This document shows, in pieces, positions 61,546 through 64,000 of a stretch of DNA of 64,000 bases. Each line of letters begins with the position of its first letter. Positions within the stretch are counted from its first letter, which is position 1. The stretch comes from Bacillota bacterium. GTDB lineage: Bacteria; Bacillota; Clostridia; Oscillospirales; Ruminococcaceae. A program made the position numbers and the translations under genes. The stretch spans positions 1 to 64,000 of the forward strand of contig JAEWGD010000038.1 in NCBI GenBank assembly GCA_023388515.1, in the 5' to 3' direction. The notes beneath the pieces were generated by a model. That model saw only the letters and a program-made list of their open reading frames with translations, did no database searches and was not told where the DNA came from.

Positions 61546-62598
61546 ATGAGAGTCACTCAAAATAGTATGTCAAGGAATTACATAAACAATTTAAACAGTA
61601 CACTGGTGAAATATAACAAGTCAATGGACAAGGTTTCAAGTGGCAGAAGATTTACAAAGATGTCAGAATCAGTTGCCGATGGTTCGAGGGCATTGCGATT
61701 AAGGGCACAGATTTACAAGAACGAGCAAATGCAAAGAAACCTTAGTACAGTTCAGGAAGAATTGAATGTTGCTGAAACAAATATGATGTCTGTAAAGGGT
61801 GTTCTTGATACAGCTCATGAACAGGCATTGAAGGTACAGAATGGAATTAATGAACCTGATAATGAGTATCAAATTTATAGTTCAGTTTTCAATTCATATA
61901 AGGACCAAGTTTTTCAGTGGTCAAATGCTGTATATGGTGACAAGTATATATTTGGTGGAACGAATAATGGTGGTTATCCATTTTCACTTAATAGTAGTGG
62001 TGAGATGGAGTATAATGGAGTTAATGTGAATGATATATCCAAAGATAGTGATGGGAATTTTGTCTTTGGAACTCCACCTGAAAAAGTTCCATATAGTGGT
62101 GATATTTACGTTGACGTTGGTTTAAATCTTTCAGTTGACGGTGGAAAGCTTGATAAAAAAACAGCTTTGAATATATCAGTTTCAGGACTTGATTCATTTG
62201 GTTATGGCACAACAAATGTTGATTATCTTTCGGTAGATGGTACTATGAAAAACTATGATGTTCCAAATAATATTTATGTAATTTTTGATGAAATGGCGAA
62301 AGCTTTAGACGTAAAGGATATGGATAAATTTGCTGCACTTGATTTGCAATTAACAGAGCAATCAAGAAGAATGATGGTTGAGGTTGCTGATCTTGGAGTT
62401 CGTGGGAATTACCTTACATCAACACTTTCACGTTATGAAGACGAGGAATTGACTTTGATTGAAATGCAAACAAATGTTGAGAAAATTAACGATTCAGAAG
62501 AAATAACAACGATGAGAAGTCATGAGTATTCATGGCAGTTAACATTGCAGTTCGGAAGTTCATTTCTTCCACAATCATTAATGGATTATTTGAGATAG
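61546..62598 (+). CDS. flgL: Hook-associated protein 3, FlgL
   Basis: The 350-residue protein has the flagellin-like N-terminus VTQNSMSRNYINNLNSTLVK with KYNKSMDKVSSGRRF and helix RALRLRAQIYKNEQMQRNLS. The C-terminus has the long LTSTLSRYEDEELTLIEMQT-like helix. It joins FlgK to the filament. AAGGAG precedes the ATG. Confidence 0.94.
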   Translation: MRVTQNSMSRNYINNLNSTLVKYNKSMDKVSSGRRFTKMSESVADGSRALRLRAQIYKNEQMQRNLSTVQEELNVAETNMMSVKGVLDTAHEQALKVQNGINEPDNEYQIYSSVFNSYKDQVFQWSNAVYGDKYIFGGTNNGGYPFSLNSSGEMEYNGVNVNDISKDSDGNFVFGTPPEKVPYSGDIYVDVGLNLSVDGGKLDKKTALNISVSGLDSFGYGTTNVDYLSVDGTMKNYDVPNNIYVIFDEMAKALDVKDMDKFAALDLQLTEQSRRMMVEVADLGVRGNYLTSTLSRYEDEELTLIEMQTNVEKINDSEEITTMRSHEYSWQLTLQFGSSFLPQSLMDYLR

Positions 62599-62636
62599 TA
62601 AACCGCAACAGTTAAACGCAGAAATGAGGTGGTTTT

Positions 62637-63170
62637 ATGCAACTGATAGAAATTAAAAACATACCTGCAGAGTATAAGTTTAAGATTGAAAGTGCATCTC
62701 TTGTAAAATCAGATAACTGCAACAAAGGAAATAAGGACGGGTGTTTGGATGTCAAGTTAAAAGACAAAAAGTTGTTACTGGACAAAATTGATTTGAATGA
62801 CAGTATAGAACCATCAGTAATTGAATTGAACAACACTTCATTGGAAATGATGGAAAACAGTGGTACTGATGCAAAAGCAGTGTCAGAATATATGAAGATA
62901 AGTAATATTATCAAAGATGAAGTCAAAAATAATGATAGTGCAAAGAAAGTTGCTTTAGATGATACGTTTAAACTTGATGATTTTAACTTTGAAAATATTG
63001 CGGAAAGTATCCAAAATGAATTGTATGCAGAACAGAACAAATTGGAATTTATACCAGCGAGCTTTGGCGTTGAAGTAATAAACGAGGCTAAGGTTGAGAT
63101 TGAGTATATAGGAGGATATAATTATGCTCCTCCGAGTTCTTCACCCGATTATGAAGAAAGCGAAGAATAG
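62637..63170 (+). CDS. DUF6470 (YviE-like) protein
   Basis: The 177-residue protein ends with KLEFIPASFGVEVINEAKVE, then IEYIGGYNYAPPSSSPDYEE. This matches the IEYIGGPxYxPPSxxP ending of the DUF6470/YviE family located between flgL and fliW in Bacillus. The N-terminal half is variable. Its function is unknown; the fixed location suggests a filament-assembly or hook-junction role. GAGGTGG precedes the ATG. Confidence 0.85.
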   Translation: MQLIEIKNIPAEYKFKIESASLVKSDNCNKGNKDGCLDVKLKDKKLLLDKIDLNDSIEPSVIELNNTSLEMMENSGTDAKAVSEYMKISNIIKDEVKNNDSAKKVALDDTFKLDDFNFENIAESIQNELYAEQNKLEFIPASFGVEVINEAKVEIEYIGGYNYAPPSSSPDYEESEE

Positions 63171-63176
63171 AAAATA

Positions 63177-63212
63177 ATTTTGTCCTTGCATATTAATTTT
63201 GTGTAGGGACAA
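63177..63212 (+). terminator. Short hairpin after the DUF6470 gene
   Basis: TTTGTCC and GGACAAA form a seven-base-pair stem with a long loop; no clean T-run follows. It overlaps the promoter region of fliW and may be a weak terminator. Confidence 0.35.
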
Positions 63213-63234
63213 ATTAGTTTTATAATAGTATAAT
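63199..63234 (+). promoter_or_regulatory. Promoter region for fliW-csrA
   Basis: Two overlapping options: TTGTGT (63199-63204) with TATAAT (63221-63226) at 16 bp, and GGGACA (63206-63211) with TATAAT (63229-63234) at 17 bp. Confidence 0.5.
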
Positions 63235-63263
63235 AAGGATAATAAAGAAAAGGGGAGCATTAT

Positions 63264-63692
63264 ATGAAAATTATCACTAGGGATTTTGGTGAAATTGAAA
63301 TTAATGAAGAAGATATAATAACATTTTCGCAACCTGTAATTGGTTTTGATGACTATAAAAAGTTTGTTTTTTTACATGATGAAGATACGTCTAGGCAAAT
63401 TGCATGGATTCAATCAGTAGAGGAAGCTGGGTTATGCTTTATTGTTGTAGACCCTTCTACTACTATTAGCGATTATAAATTTGAATTACCAGAGCATACT
63501 AAACGTGTTTTGGGTGACGGCGAATATGATGTATGGCTTGTAATGGTAGTATCAGATGATATAAAGAAGTCAACGGTTAATTTGAAAAGTCCAATACTGG
63601 TTAATCCTGAAAAAAGTTCTGCGATACAGCTAGTTTTGGAAGAGGATTTGCCAATACGTTATCCGCTTTTTAACAAGGAAGGGGATAAATAA
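63264..63692 (+). CDS. fliW: Flagellar assembly factor FliW
   Basis: The 142-residue protein has the family pattern of a short N-terminal strand (KIITRDFGEIEINEEDIITF), SQPVIGFDDYKKFVF, and VNLKSPILVNPEKSSAIQLV near the end. FliW binds cytoplasmic flagellin and, when flagellin runs out, binds and inhibits CsrA. AAGGGGAG precedes the ATG. csrA starts one base after its stop. Confidence 0.95.
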   Translation: MKIITRDFGEIEINEEDIITFSQPVIGFDDYKKFVFLHDEDTSRQIAWIQSVEEAGLCFIVVDPSTTISDYKFELPEHTKRVLGDGEYDVWLVMVVSDDIKKSTVNLKSPILVNPEKSSAIQLVLEEDLPIRYPLFNKEGDK

Positions 63693-63693
63693 T

Positions 63694-63918
63694 ATGTTGA
63701 TTTTATCAAGAAAAATAGGGGAATCAGTTATAATTAATGATACGATTGAGGTTAAAGTTATAGAGATAAATGGCGATAAGATTAAGCTGGGTATAGATGC
63801 ACCTGCTGAGGTTAAGGTGTTAAGGAATGAATTATGCCAGACGGCTGAGGTGAATAGGGATTCAGCTAACTCAAAAAGTAATAAAAAACTGATAGATTTT
63901 ATAAAGGATTTGAAATAA
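63694..63918 (+). CDS. csrA: Translational regulator CsrA
   Basis: The 74-residue protein starts MLILSRKIGESVIINDTIEV and has the KVIEINGDKIKLGIDAPAEV core that binds GGA in RNA hairpins. It represses flagellin translation when FliW is occupied with flagellin. The flagellin leader in this window has GGA motifs at its ribosome site. AAGGAAGGGG precedes the ATG. Confidence 0.96.
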   Translation: MLILSRKIGESVIINDTIEVKVIEINGDKIKLGIDAPAEVKVLRNELCQTAEVNRDSANSKSNKKLIDFIKDLK

Positions 63919-63922
63919 AAAG

Positions 63923-63945
63923 AGCAGAGCCATGTAAGCTCTACT
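63923..63945 (-). terminator. Terminator overlapping the end of the right-edge gene
   Basis: AGTAGAGC and GCTCTGCT (minus strand) form an eight-bp stem with one G-U pair, followed by CTTTTTATTTC. It overlaps the last codon and would also end csrA transcription. Confidence 0.6.
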
Positions 63946-64000
63946 CATAGATGTCTTCTTGAATTATTTCGGGATTACTGTCATCTAGTATGTCTTTAAG
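63941..64000 (-). CDS. C-terminal end of an unidentified gene
   Basis: The minus strand reads LKDILDDSNPEIIQEDIYE and then a TAG stop. Only 19 residues are in the window, so no function can be given. A terminator hairpin follows immediately, which supports a real gene end. Confidence 0.5.
   Translation of the reverse strand, partial: LKDILDDSNPEIIQEDIYE

Noticed and set aside
1..64000. CRISPR arrays, tRNA and rRNA genes, prophage
   Set aside because: No regularly spaced repeats, no tRNA-like cloverleaf, no rRNA-like sequence and no phage genes were recognised on either strand.

Overview
The window looks like a chromosomal segment of a motile, anaerobic, low-GC Gram-positive bacterium of the class Clostridia, possibly an uncultured gut or rumen Oscillospirales or Lachnospirales member. 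The evidence is the AT-rich sequence, strong AGGAGG-type ribosome sites, Firmicutes-style flagellar gene order (flgBC-fliEFGHIJ ... flgM-flgN-flgK-flgL-DUF6470-fliW-csrA), a sporulation-free background in this segment, and an electron-bifurcating type [FeFe] hydrogenase. The genus cannot be fixed from the sequence alone.

Left edge (1-1376): the end of an IS1-family element whose 36-bp terminal repeat recurs in inverted orientation at 673-708. Between the two copies lie the 3' end of a probable toxin gene and a small zinc-ribbon gene. The right copy supplies a promoter for a small lipoprotein gene.

Housekeeping block (1435-11812): an intracellular GH5 glycosidase, a small ferredoxin-thioredoxin-reductase-like protein with a CoA-disulfide reductase/rhodanese, PcrA helicase, an AI-2E/PerM-family permease, an ABC-F ATPase and a cation diffusion facilitator.

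Flagellar block 1 (12309-42596), all on the plus strand: basal body, export apparatus, motor, hook, sigma-28, rod proteins, FlhB/FliK-like accessory genes, PilZ, FapA/DUF342 and flagellin. Unusual points are an SGNH hydrolase between fliJ and fliK, absence of fliL, fliM, flhF, flhG and all che genes from their usual places, and many non-ATG starts.

Middle block (42729-49116, minus strand): TcdA, a TIM-barrel/acyl-CoA-synthetase fusion, RsmI, TrmN6-like methyltransferase and a KtrB/TrkH potassium channel. Then follows the plus-strand hydrogenase operon (49566-54650): HydC-like, an orphan HATPase, a HndB-like ferredoxin, HydB and HydA. Cell-wall genes (54767-56777) comprise an anchored D,D-carboxypeptidase and a VanY-like protein that seems to lack its zinc ligands.

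Right end: a minus-strand cassette of ParA ATPase, ComFB-domain protein, a possible 24-residue membrane peptide and a conserved unknown protein (58925 down to 56843). It is divergent from flagellar block 2 (59156-63918: flgM, flgN, flgK, flgL, DUF6470, fliW, csrA). Together the two flagellar blocks give the structural flagellum, the sigma-28/FlgM checkpoint and the CsrA/FliW/flagellin homeostasis circuit. The ParA-ComFB cassette and the PilZ protein are the best candidates for second-messenger or positional control of motility.
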